DNA of 16,823 bases, taken from positions 1-16,823 of the forward strand of contig CAYLWN010000021.1 of the NCBI GenBank assembly GCA_964387625.1, given 5' to 3'. The stretch is from CAYLWN01 sp964387625. GTDB lineage: Bacteria; Patescibacteriota; Microgenomatia; UBA10105. The translations under genes were made by a program, and so were the position numbers. Each line of letters starts with the position of its first letter. Position 1 is the stretch's first letter. Shown here piece after piece: positions 5,261 to 10,792 of the stretch. The notes under the pieces were generated by a model, which ran no database searches, had not been told where the DNA came from, and saw only the letters and a list, made by a program, of their open reading frames with translations.

Positions 5261-7378
5261 ATGAATAATTTGCCTGAATTAACCAAACTCGTCCGTTACC
5301 ATATTTTGACCATGACAACCAAGGCTCGTAGTGGTCATGCAACTTCTTCTTTATCAGCTGTTGAACTTATGACAACTTTATTTTTCAAATATTTACGCTT
5401 TGACCTTAATCATCCGGAAAATATAAATAATGACCGGGTGATTTTTTCCAAAGGCCATGCTAGTCCGCTTTTTTATGCTTTATATAAAGTTGCGGGTGTT
5501 ATTACTGAAAAAGAATTATTAGGTTATCGCACGTTTAATAGTACGTTAGAAGGCCATCCAACTATGCGCTTTCCTTTTACCGAAGCCCCAACCGGCAGTT
5601 TAGGACAAGGTTTATCTGTTGGAGTTGGAGAAGCGCTCGCCTTACAGGCGAGAATTTCCAATAATCCAATAAAGAATAATCACTATACGCTAAACGCTAA
5701 TCCGCCGGCTGGCGGACTAAACGCTTCCAGGGTTTTTGTGCTTTTGGGTGATGGCGAAACTTCCGAAGGTCAAATTTGGGAAGCTATTGAAATCGCTGCG
5801 TTTTATAAATTAAATAACTTAATCGCTCTGGTTGATTTTAATCGACTGGGGCAATCTCAACAAACATTATTAGGCGTAGATATTGGAAGTTTGGCCCGCA
5901 GGGTCGCTTCATTTGGATGGCGGACTTATATTGTTGAAAATGGCCATGATTTGGAACTTTTGGACAAAGCTTATTCATTATGTATTAAACAATCTCAAGA
6001 TTCAGATAAACCAGCCATGATTTTAGCCAAAACTGTGAAAGGTAAAGGAATTTCATTTTGGGAAGATAAAAATGGATATCATGGGGTAGTATTAAAGCAA
6101 GATGAACTTAAAAAAGCATTGAAAGAATTGGGGAAAATCGAAACTTCTCTAATAGCAAAAATACAAAAACCATCTGTTAATTATTCGCAAGAAAAATTTT
6201 CTTGTTCCGCAACTCGTTCAGATACAACTCATCCTGCTATAAAGTCTTCGGCTTCACTCGAATGCGAACTGCGAAAATTTTCCATTGCTCATAATAACAA
6301 AATAAAAGCATTACTGCGAACTTCTAACTACGAACTACCCGCCTGCCAGCGCTTTACGGCGCAGCCGATGGCGGGCAGGCGAACTAACGTTTCCACCCGC
6401 AAGGCTTTTGGGGAAGCATTAGTTAAACTTGGTGAAATTGATTCTAATTTAGTTGTAATGGATGCAGATGTGCAAAATTCGACGTATACTAATTTATTTG
6501 CTAAAAAAAATCCTGACAGATTTTATCAAATGTTTATTGCTGAACAAAATATGGTATCTGTGGCTTTGGGACTAGCTAAGATGGGTCTGGTACCCGTTGT
6601 TTCCACTTTTGCATCATTTTTAACTCGTACAAGCGATCAAATTCGGATGGCCCATTTAGCAGGCTCGCATATTATATTTAACGGAAGTCATGGAGGGGTT
6701 TCAGTTGGACCGGATGGTCCGTCGCAAATGGGACTGGAAGATATTTCTTTATTTAGAACATTGCCAAATTCAACTGTTTTATATCCGGCAGATGCAGTAG
6801 CAACAGAAAAATTATTAATCGAAGCTTGTAACTTGCCAGGAATTGTTTATTTGCGCACTCAACGGCCTGAAACTCCGGTTATTTATGGAAAAGATGAAAT
6901 GTTTCCGATTGGTGGTAGTCATGTATTTTATTCTTCGAACCCGACTTTACGTCGGGTGAGAAGTTATCAATTAAATAGTTCTCATCCTGCAAAGCAGAAT
7001 TCGAACAATAAGATTATTACAATCATTGCTTGTGGAATTACAGTTATTGAAAGCTTAAAAGCGCAAAAAGAATTGTTGAAGCAGAAAATCGCAGCAGATG
7101 TGATCGATTGTTATTCAATTAAACCAATTGATGTGCAAGTTTTAAAAAAAGCAGCAGAACAATCTAAATTTATAATTACAGTTGAAGATCATTACACAAC
7201 AGGCGGACTTGGTGATGCGGTTTTAGAAGCTTTAGCAGACATCAAACATCCGCCGATTTATAAATTAGGTATAACCAAAACTCCCAGATCAGGTACTAAA
7301 GAAGAATTATTCGATTATGAAGGAATTTCGGATAAAGAGATAGTTAAGATAATAAGACGGGAAGACAGTAAGAATTAA
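5261..7378 (+). CDS. tkt: Transketolase with in-frame repeat insertions
   Basis: Thiamine-diphosphate enzyme moving two-carbon units between pentose, triose and heptose phosphates. N- and C-terminal halves, often separate genes in CPR, are one 705-residue chain here. The N-half has SGHATS (24-29), FSKGHASP (62-69), LEGHP (96-100), TGSLGQGLSVG (111-121) and the cofactor motif GDGETSEG to N194 (163-194). The C-half has STRKAFGEAL (378-387), FIAEQN with catalytic Glu428, SHGGVSVGPDGPSQM (476-490) and TKTPRSGTKEELFDYEGI at the end. Three stretches have no family counterpart and contain intergenic-type words and palindromes: about 133-155, 305-377 and 556-583. They fall in surface or linker positions and keep frame. 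The last ~11 residues are also made of array words. The insertions are expected to be tolerated; activity is likely but unproven. There is no ribosome-binding site before the ATG. Confidence 0.93.
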   Translation: MNNLPELTKLVRYHILTMTTKARSGHATSSLSAVELMTTLFFKYLRFDLNHPENINNDRVIFSKGHASPLFYALYKVAGVITEKELLGYRTFNSTLEGHPTMRFPFTEAPTGSLGQGLSVGVGEALALQARISNNPIKNNHYTLNANPPAGGLNASRVFVLLGDGETSEGQIWEAIEIAAFYKLNNLIALVDFNRLGQSQQTLLGVDIGSLARRVASFGWRTYIVENGHDLELLDKAYSLCIKQSQDSDKPAMILAKTVKGKGISFWEDKNGYHGVVLKQDELKKALKELGKIETSLIAKIQKPSVNYSQEKFSCSATRSDTTHPAIKSSASLECELRKFSIAHNNKIKALLRTSNYELPACQRFTAQPMAGRRTNVSTRKAFGEALVKLGEIDSNLVVMDADVQNSTYTNLFAKKNPDRFYQMFIAEQNMVSVALGLAKMGLVPVVSTFASFLTRTSDQIRMAHLAGSHIIFNGSHGGVSVGPDGPSQMGLEDISLFRTLPNSTVLYPADAVATEKLLIEACNLPGIVYLRTQRPETPVIYGKDEMFPIGGSHVFYSSNPTLRRVRSYQLNSSHPAKQNSNNKIITIIACGITVIESLKAQKELLKQKIAADVIDCYSIKPIDVQVLKKAAEQSKFIITVEDHYTTGGLGDAVLEALADIKHPPIYKLGITKTPRSGTKEELFDYEGISDKEIVKIIRREDSKN
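5676..5727. repeat. In-gene repeat insertion 1 (transketolase residues ~139-155)
   Basis: CTATACGCTAAA (5683-5694) is identical to 4491-4502, and CTAAACGCTAA (5690-5700) to 5244-5254. These are followed by the GC-rich hairpin TCCGCC-GGCT-GGCGGA (5701-5716) and another CTAAACGCT. The frame avoids the TAA and TAG triplets that the words carry in the other frames. Confidence 0.75.
6188..6284. repeat. In-gene palindromic insertion 2a (transketolase linker)
   Basis: CAAGAAAAATTTTCTTG (6188-6204) is a perfect 17-base palindrome. An imperfect inverted copy near 6258-6283 (CTCGAATGCGAACTGCGAAA then ATTTTCC) closes a ~95-bp element. CGAACTGCGA (6265-6274) is shared with the gap at 918-927, and CTCATCCTGC is shared with insertion 3. 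Confidence 0.55.
6326..6390. repeat. In-gene palindromic insertion 2b (transketolase linker)
   Basis: AACTACGAACT (6326-6336) is the exact reverse complement of AGTTCGTAGTT in the array at 11971-11981. It leads into a GC-rich stem, CGCCTGCC (6340-6347) with GGCAGGCG (6374-6381), and ends in GCGAACTAACG. The base composition is much richer in GC than the surrounding gene. Confidence 0.7.
6926..7009. repeat. In-gene palindromic insertion 3 (transketolase residues ~556-583)
   Basis: An ~80-bp imperfect inverted repeat: ATTCTTCGAA on the left, and on the right the reverse complement of ATTGTTCGAA. Each half holds its own small stem, CCCGAC-TTTAC-GTCGGG and CTGC-AAA-GCAG, plus TGAGAA or TTCTCA. 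The GTCGGG stem resembles the intergenic hairpin at 12266-12279. Confidence 0.65.
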
Positions 7379-7425
7379 GATTAATGATTAAAGATTAACG
7401 AATAATGAATAAAGAATATAAATTT
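7346..7425. repeat. Word array overlapping the transketolase 3' end
   Basis: AAGATAATAAGA (7346-7357) and AAGACAGTAAGA (7362-7373) recur exactly at 12201-12212 and 12178-12189. They are coding here (end of transketolase), continue past the TAA stop as ATTAATGATTAAAGATTAACG, and are intergenic at the other site. Confidence 0.7.
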
Positions 7426-7443
7426 ACAAAAAGTAAATTTTTA

Positions 7444-7544
7444 TGTCATTTCGAGTGTAACGAGAAATCTAGTTCCGATTGCAATTAGAACGTCGAATTT
7501 GTTACGCTATGCTGGATTTCTCGGGTCGAACGCCTCAAAATGAC
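7444..7544. mobile_element. MITE-like ~101-bp palindromic element between tkt and tal
   Basis: The ends GTCATTTCGAG (7445-7455) and CTCAAAATGAC (7534-7544) are inverted with 10 of 11 matches. CGAGAAATCT (7461-7470) and GGATTTCTCG (7514-7523) add a second inner pair with 9 of 10. ATTGCAAT lies near the centre between GTTC and GAAC. No coding capacity. Elements starting TGTCATT and ending AATGACA are common palindromic repeats in CPR and Bacteroidetes genomes; a related start lies at 12421. Confidence 0.7.
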
Positions 7545-7551
7545 TTAATAA

Positions 7552-7590
7552 GATTCAAGAATCCAGAATCTATAATCCTGAATCGCTAGT
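7552..7590. repeat. Short AATC/GATT word array before tal
   Basis: GATTCAAGAATCCAGAATC followed by TATAATCCTGAATC forms overlapping inverted words (GATTC/GAATC) between the palindromic element and the transaldolase promoter region. Confidence 0.5.
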
Positions 7591-7613
7591 CGTAGTCTCT
7601 ATAGTTGTTGTTT

Positions 7614-7619
7614 TATGAT
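7614..7619 (+). promoter_or_regulatory. Candidate -10 box of transaldolase gene
   Basis: TATGAT followed by AAG lies 15 bases before the ATG at 7635. The same TATGAT-near-ATG arrangement occurs before the DsbA-like gene and the coiled-coil gene. No clear -35. Confidence 0.4.
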
Positions 7620-7634
7620 AAGCTATAAATAATT

Positions 7635-8483
7635 ATGGAAAAAATAGCCAGTAAAATTTTTATAGACAGTGGAGATTCACTCGAAACTAAATCTGCCAAA
7701 GATATTTTGGGTTTTATTGACGGACAAACCACCAATCCTACATTGATTGCCAAAAATCCTGAAGTACAAAAATATTTGGAAAAAGGTAAAAAATTAACTA
7801 CCCAAGAAGCTTTGGAAATTTATCGAAAAACTGTAGCAAGTATTGCTAAAGTCACTCAAGGTCCAATTTCTGTTCAAGCAATTGCAGATAAAAATACAAC
7901 TCCCGAAGAAATGATCAGGCAAGCCAAAATTTATCACAATTGGTCGGCAAACGTAGTAGTTAAATTTCCTATGACTACTAACGGACTTGCTGCAGCTAAA
8001 ATCTATGCCTCAATAGGTAGTGTAAATTTAACTTTAAATTTTACTCAGGAACAGGCAGCTGCTGCTTATCAAGCAACAATAAAAGCCAAACATCTGGTTT
8101 TTGTGTCTCCGTTTGTAGGACGGCTTGATGATAATGGTGAAAACGGTATGCAACTGGTTACCAATGAACTAAGGATGTTTGAGGGAAGTGATCATCATGT
8201 GGTGGTTTTGACATCAAGCGTGCGTAAATATGAGCATTTACTATATGCTTTAAGCCTTAAATCACCGGCTATCACTATTCCTTTAAGAATTATTGAAGAA
8301 TGGAAGGGTAATGATTTCCAAATGCCTGATGCCAATTATTTGTATGATAGCACTGATTTAAACCCAATTCCATATAAGCCAATAAAATTAGACACAGATT
8401 GGAAAAAATATAATTTACATCATCCTTTGACTGATGCGGGTATAGAAAAATTTATGTTGGATTGGAAAAGCATTACTAAGTAA
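7635..8483 (+). CDS. tal: Transaldolase (TalB/fructose-6-phosphate aldolase family)
   Basis: Class I aldolase moving a dihydroxyacetone unit between sedoheptulose 7-phosphate, glyceraldehyde 3-phosphate, erythrose 4-phosphate and fructose 6-phosphate. It completes the non-oxidative branch with the rpiB, rpe and tkt genes upstream. It has 282 residues, between short fructose-6-phosphate aldolases (~220) and classical transaldolases (~315). Motifs are FIDSGD (9-14), IDGQTTNPTLIAKNP (28-42), GPISVQAIAD (76-85, usual Glu replaced by Gln81), VVVKFPMTTNG (107-117) with Schiff-base Lys110, VNLTLNFTQEQA (130-141) and VSPFVGRLDD (157-166). The later SSVRKYEHLLYAL matches the family's R-x-x-x-H segment. 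The ATG is supported by alignment to the family N-terminus and a nearby -10 box. The stop lies at the edge of a word array. Confidence 0.93.
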   Translation: MEKIASKIFIDSGDSLETKSAKDILGFIDGQTTNPTLIAKNPEVQKYLEKGKKLTTQEALEIYRKTVASIAKVTQGPISVQAIADKNTTPEEMIRQAKIYHNWSANVVVKFPMTTNGLAAAKIYASIGSVNLTLNFTQEQAAAAYQATIKAKHLVFVSPFVGRLDDNGENGMQLVTNELRMFEGSDHHVVVLTSSVRKYEHLLYALSLKSPAITIPLRIIEEWKGNDFQMPDANYLYDSTDLNPIPYKPIKLDTDWKKYNLHHPLTDAGIEKFMLDWKSITK

Positions 8484-8486
8484 TGC

Positions 8487-8513
8487 AATTTCTAATTGAC
8501 CTAATTTCTAATT
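8487..8513. repeat. Left inverted array of four-helix-bundle gene 2
   Basis: AATTTCTAATT occurs at 8487-8497 and 8503-8513, a 16-bp period joined by GACCT. The reverse complement occurs twice, also at a 16-bp period, on the far side of the gene. It fills the gap between tal and the ATG at 8524. Confidence 0.85.
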
Positions 8514-8523
8514 GATCTAATAA

Positions 8524-8892
8524 ATGACTAAAAACACTAATACAAAATATGACCTTGAAGAAAGAACTGCAAGATTTGGAGAGGAAATTATTAAATTTTG
8601 TAAAAGAATTTCCAGATCTCCAGTCAATGATCCTTTGATTAATCAGTTAGTAAAGGCAGGAACAAGTGTTGGAGCAAATTATTGTGAAGCTGATGATGCA
8701 GAAAGCAAAGATGACTTTCGACATAAAATTGGAATATGTAAAAAAGAATCTCGAGAAGCGAAGCATTTTATTCGTATGATAGCAATAGCAATTTCTGAAC
8801 TAAAATCTGATGCAAGAATATTGTGGCAAGAAGCCAAAGAATTAAACTTGATTTTTAATTCAATTTATAAGAAAGTTAATAGTAGAAAATAA
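8524..8892 (+). CDS. Four-helix-bundle protein, 23S rRNA intervening-sequence (IVP/S23) family, copy 2
   Basis: 122-residue protein of the same broad family as the gene at 4118 but a different subgroup. Signature pieces are YDLEERTARFGEEIIKFCKR (9-28), PLINQLVKAGTSVGANYCEA (37-56) and DDFRHKIGICKKESREAKHF (63-82). The two copies share only the family pattern, so this is not a recent local duplication. It interrupts the run from transaldolase to the sugar kinase, with the same architecture as copy 1: a pair of inverted short-word arrays, here with a different word. No reverse transcriptase, 23S rRNA or toxin partner is nearby. The family assignment is strong; the function is unknown and probably unrelated to the sugar pathway around it. 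Confidence 0.9.
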   Translation: MTKNTNTKYDLEERTARFGEEIIKFCKRISRSPVNDPLINQLVKAGTSVGANYCEADDAESKDDFRHKIGICKKESREAKHFIRMIAIAISELKSDARILWQEAKELNLIFNSIYKKVNSRK

Positions 8893-8911
8893 TTTTATCA
8901 TTAGGATTTGA

Positions 8912-8945
8912 TTAGGTTAATTAGAAATTAAAATAATTAGAAATT
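8912..8945. repeat. Right inverted array of four-helix-bundle gene 2
   Basis: AATTAGAAATT occurs at 8919-8929 and 8935-8945, the exact reverse complement of the left word with the same 16-bp period. The segment 8912-8929 matches the reverse complement of 8487-8504 at 17 of 18 bases. It ends seven bases before the start of the kinase gene. Confidence 0.85.
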
Positions 8946-8951
8946 TGTAAT

Positions 8952-9887
8952 ATGAATTACTTTCTAGGGTTAGATGCCGGTGGTACTAAAACTAGGGCTG
9001 TCATCATTGATGAAAATTCTCAAATTAAAGCAGAGGCTTTAGGTGGGCCCGCTAATTACCACAATATTGGGCTGGAAATTGCCAAAATTAATGTTTTCCG
9101 TACCATAGAAAGCGTATTGAGTAAAGCATATTTACAGGATGATCAGATTACTTGGTGTGTTATCGGAATTGCTTCATGTGATACGGATTTGGATCATGAG
9201 CGTTTATTTTCAGCTTTTACAACTCAAGAAATGGCTCCTTTTAAAAATAAAATTACCGTAATTAATGATTCTAAAATCGGTCTTTATTCAGGAACTATGC
9301 CTCCGGGAATTGTAGTAGTATGCGGAACCGGCTGCAATGTGTATGGTAAAAATGACTATGGTGAGGGAGCTATGGCGGGTAACTGGGGTTATTTTTTAGG
9401 CGATAAGGGAAGTGGCTACTATCTGGCCAAACGGGGTTTCGAATCTATTATGCAAAGCTACGATGGTATTGGAGAGGTAACATTATTAACCAAAAAACTG
9501 GAAAAAAAATTGCAAATAACATCTGCCAAGCAACTGATGGATTGGTATAACGATACCAAGCCTACAATCCGTGAAATTTCAGATTTTGCTCCTTTAGTTT
9601 TAGAAGCCGCTGAAGAAGGGGATGAAATTGCTAAAAATCTGGTTGATAAAACCATTGCTGAATTGGGTAAAGCTGTCAAAGCAGTGACTAAAAAATTAAA
9701 AATGGATAATGAAGCTAACAGGATAGTCATTTGCGGAGGATTATTTGAAAGTAAATATTTCCGGGCAGTTTTTGAAGGACATGTGACAGCAATTTTGACT
9801 CGTACTAGAATAATCAAACCCTTGGTTCCTCCGGCAGTTGGCGCAGCTATCTTTGCCAAAAATGAGTGGGAAAGAGCAAATAAATAA
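8952..9887 (+). CDS. BadF/BadG/BcrA/BcrD-type ATPase, N-acetylglucosamine kinase-like
   Basis: Sugar kinase of the actin-like ATPase fold, closest by motifs to N-acetylglucosamine kinases. It would phosphorylate an amino sugar or hexose in the cytoplasm. It has 311 residues, normal for the family. The phosphate-1 loop is GLDAGGTKTR (6-15). INDSKIG (105-111) carries the likely catalytic/connect Asp106. VVCGTGCNVYG (122-132) is the phosphate-2 region, NWGYFLGDKGSGYYL (144-158) the GlcNAc-kinase-like sugar loop, and VICGGLFES (259-267) the adenosine motif. The ATG follows the right array of the upstream gene with no ribosome-binding site. It is the last gene of the plus-strand sugar run and ends inside a large stem-loop shared with the convergent 50-aa gene. 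The exact substrate is not determined by sequence. Confidence 0.88.
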   Translation: MNYFLGLDAGGTKTRAVIIDENSQIKAEALGGPANYHNIGLEIAKINVFRTIESVLSKAYLQDDQITWCVIGIASCDTDLDHERLFSAFTTQEMAPFKNKITVINDSKIGLYSGTMPPGIVVVCGTGCNVYGKNDYGEGAMAGNWGYFLGDKGSGYYLAKRGFESIMQSYDGIGEVTLLTKKLEKKLQITSAKQLMDWYNDTKPTIREISDFAPLVLEAAEEGDEIAKNLVDKTIAELGKAVKAVTKKLKMDNEANRIVICGGLFESKYFRAVFEGHVTAILTRTRIIKPLVPPAVGAAIFAKNEWERANK

Positions 9888-9994
9888 TCCAATAAATACC
9901 AATAATCCAATATTCAAATTATCCAATAAAAGATAACTAAAAAAGCATTGGATAATTGGATTATTTGATGATTTGATAATTGGATAATTATCTT
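9883..9994. terminator. Large stem-loop word array between convergent genes
   Basis: AATAATCCAATA occurs at 9883-9894 and 9901-9912, and AATTATCCAAT at 9917-9927. Reverse complements ATTGGATAATT (9947-9957 and 9979-9989) and ATTGGATTATT (9955-9965) form the other arm. It separates a plus-strand and a minus-strand gene, so it could end transcription from both sides. The stem is AT-rich. It has the same layout as the arrays flanking the four-helix-bundle genes, but is empty. Confidence 0.55.
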
Positions 9995-9997
9995 AAG

Positions 9998-10150
9998 TTA
10001 CTCTTCATCCGTTTGGAGTGAAGCTTTTAAAGCCTCGTAGGAAGCTTTAACTTTTTTCCAGTCACCACCGGCCTCTTCGATCTGGTCAAATAAAATGTCA
10101 GCATCAATTAATACCTGATTATTTTTAACTATCAATTTTGTTTTGCTCAT
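9998..10150 (-). CDS. Conserved-looking 50-residue acidic small protein
   Basis: Complete reading frame of 50 codons, ATG at 10150 and TAA at 9998-10000. The protein begins MSKTKLIVKNNQVLIDADIL and continues with FDQIEEAGGDWKKVKASYE, ending TDEE. It is mixed-charge, soluble and without Cys, with a short beta-like start and a helical second half. I do not recognise the family. Support comes from normal codon texture, a perfect -10 box placed so that the transcript would start at or next to the ATG, and a shared terminator-like structure downstream. It is convergent with the sugar kinase gene and divergent from the coiled-coil gene. Confidence 0.65.
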   Translation of the reverse strand: MSKTKLIVKNNQVLIDADILFDQIEEAGGDWKKVKASYEALKASLQTDEE

Positions 10151-10157
10151 GTTTGAT

Positions 10158-10163
10158 ATTATA
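10158..10163 (-). promoter_or_regulatory. -10 box of the 50-aa gene (leaderless arrangement)
   Basis: TATAAT on the minus strand, seven bases before the ATG at 10150. Transcription would begin at about the start codon, giving a leaderless mRNA. No strong -35 is seen. Confidence 0.5.
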
Positions 10164-10211
10164 CTACAACTAGGGAATAGGAGTTAGAGACCAGAGATTA
10201 ATGATAATGAT

Positions 10212-10240
10212 TTGTCTTGTCTAATTTTTTAAGATATGAT
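10212..10240 (+). promoter_or_regulatory. Promoter of the coiled-coil gene
   Basis: -35 TTGTCT (10212-10217), 17-bp spacer, -10 TATGAT (10235-10240). The predicted start, about 10247, lies only ~6 nt before the ATG at 10253. This rules against an in-frame TTG at 10217, which sits inside the -35 box. Confidence 0.6.
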
Positions 10241-10252
10241 AAGTTAAAATGT

Positions 10253-10618
10253 ATGAGAAAAACATTTTTAGCAAAAAAAGATTTAAATAAGCCTTTAGCT
10301 AAGAAAGATTTAGTTGATGCGGTAGCGCAGGTGATTTCAGTAACAAATGAAAATTTGCAAGTAGCCATAACGAAGGTGATTTCTAGGACAAAAGAAGACA
10401 TTGAAATAGCTGTCGCTCAGATTGTCACAGCTGTTGAAAAATCTCAAAATAATCTTGACAATAAATTAACCGGTAGACTGGATAATTTAGATCATAAAGT
10501 TGATGAATTAGATCATACTGTAAAAGACATAAAATTCGATGTTTCTGATATTAAAAGAAGAATGACAGATTTAGAGGCTGACACACCTAGTAAGAAGCTA
10601 TTTGAAAATTGGAAATAA
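10253..10618 (+). CDS. Coiled-coil protein of unknown function
   Basis: 121 residues from the promoter-supported ATG. The N-terminus has a short internal repeat (AKKDLNKP, AKKDLVDA; residues 7-24). Residues ~28-65 are helical with regularly spaced Val/Ile. Residues ~65-108 give heptads typical of a coiled coil, for example LDNLDHKVDELDHTVKDIKF then VSDIKRRMTDLE. The tail is KKLFENWK. No membrane segment, no Cys. The pattern resembles many small CPR coiled-coil proteins near DNA or in envelope regions, but no family can be named. It has its own promoter and is divergent from the 50-aa gene, with leaders only ~100 bp apart. Confidence 0.75.
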   Translation: MRKTFLAKKDLNKPLAKKDLVDAVAQVISVTNENLQVAITKVISRTKEDIEIAVAQIVTAVEKSQNNLDNKLTGRLDNLDHKVDELDHTVKDIKFDVSDIKRRMTDLEADTPSKKLFENWK

Positions 10619-10637
10619 AAGGTAAAATAGCTTCATA

Positions 10638-10693
10638 AGAGTCTATAATGAAAAATTCTTTCAAAAGTAAAAGAACTTTTCAAACAGACTCTA
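10638..10693. repeat. Nested hairpin downstream of the coiled-coil gene
   Basis: AGAGTCT (10638-10644) and AGACTCT (10687-10693) form a perfect outer stem. AAAAGT and ACTTTT within a TTTC...CAAA frame form an inner stem. There is no U-tract directly after it, so it is not a classical terminator. It overlaps the start of the small frame at 10648. Confidence 0.4.
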
Positions 10694-10737
10694 AAAGTGA
10701 ATTTGAAGATTTAAAGAGGATAGTTCAGAGAGCTTAG
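10648..10737 (+). CDS. Possible 29-codon ORF (weak)
   Basis: An ATG-to-TAG frame encoding a basic 29-residue peptide, beginning MKNSFKSKRTF and ending EFEDLKRIVQRA. It begins 29 bases after the coiled-coil gene and has amphipathic helix character at the end. There is no ribosome-binding site, and it overlaps a hairpin. It could equally be untranslated. Confidence 0.25.
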   Translation: MKNSFKSKRTFQTDSKSEFEDLKRIVQRA

Positions 10738-10759
10738 TTAGTAGTCAATTGATATTTTG

Positions 10760-10790
10760 CTACGAACTTTGAACTTTGAACTTTGAATTA
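10760..10790. repeat. Heptamer array abutting the GalT-like start
   Basis: GAACTTT repeats three times at a strict 7-bp period, then GAATTAAA, ending three bases before the TTG start at 10793. It sits where the ribosome-binding site would be. Confidence 0.7.
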
Positions 10791-10792
10791 AA

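Noticed and set aside
5261..7378. Transketolase as two split or frameshifted genes
   Set aside because: The frame is continuous across the linker, with all catalytic motifs in order and no internal stop.
7444..7544. Palindromic element as a tRNA or riboswitch
   Set aside because: No cloverleaf or known riboswitch core; the structure is a simple long inverted repeat.
4076..8945. Word arrays as CRISPR
   Set aside because: Units are 7-16 bp, degenerate and inverted, with no unique spacers of constant length and no cas genes.
9458..9910. 150-codon minus-strand frame within the sugar kinase
   Set aside because: It is a shadow of the kinase gene, which has all its family motifs on the plus strand.
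10217..10252. TTG start of the coiled-coil gene adding 12 residues
   Set aside because: The TTG lies in the -35 box of a well-spaced promoter; the transcript would start after it.
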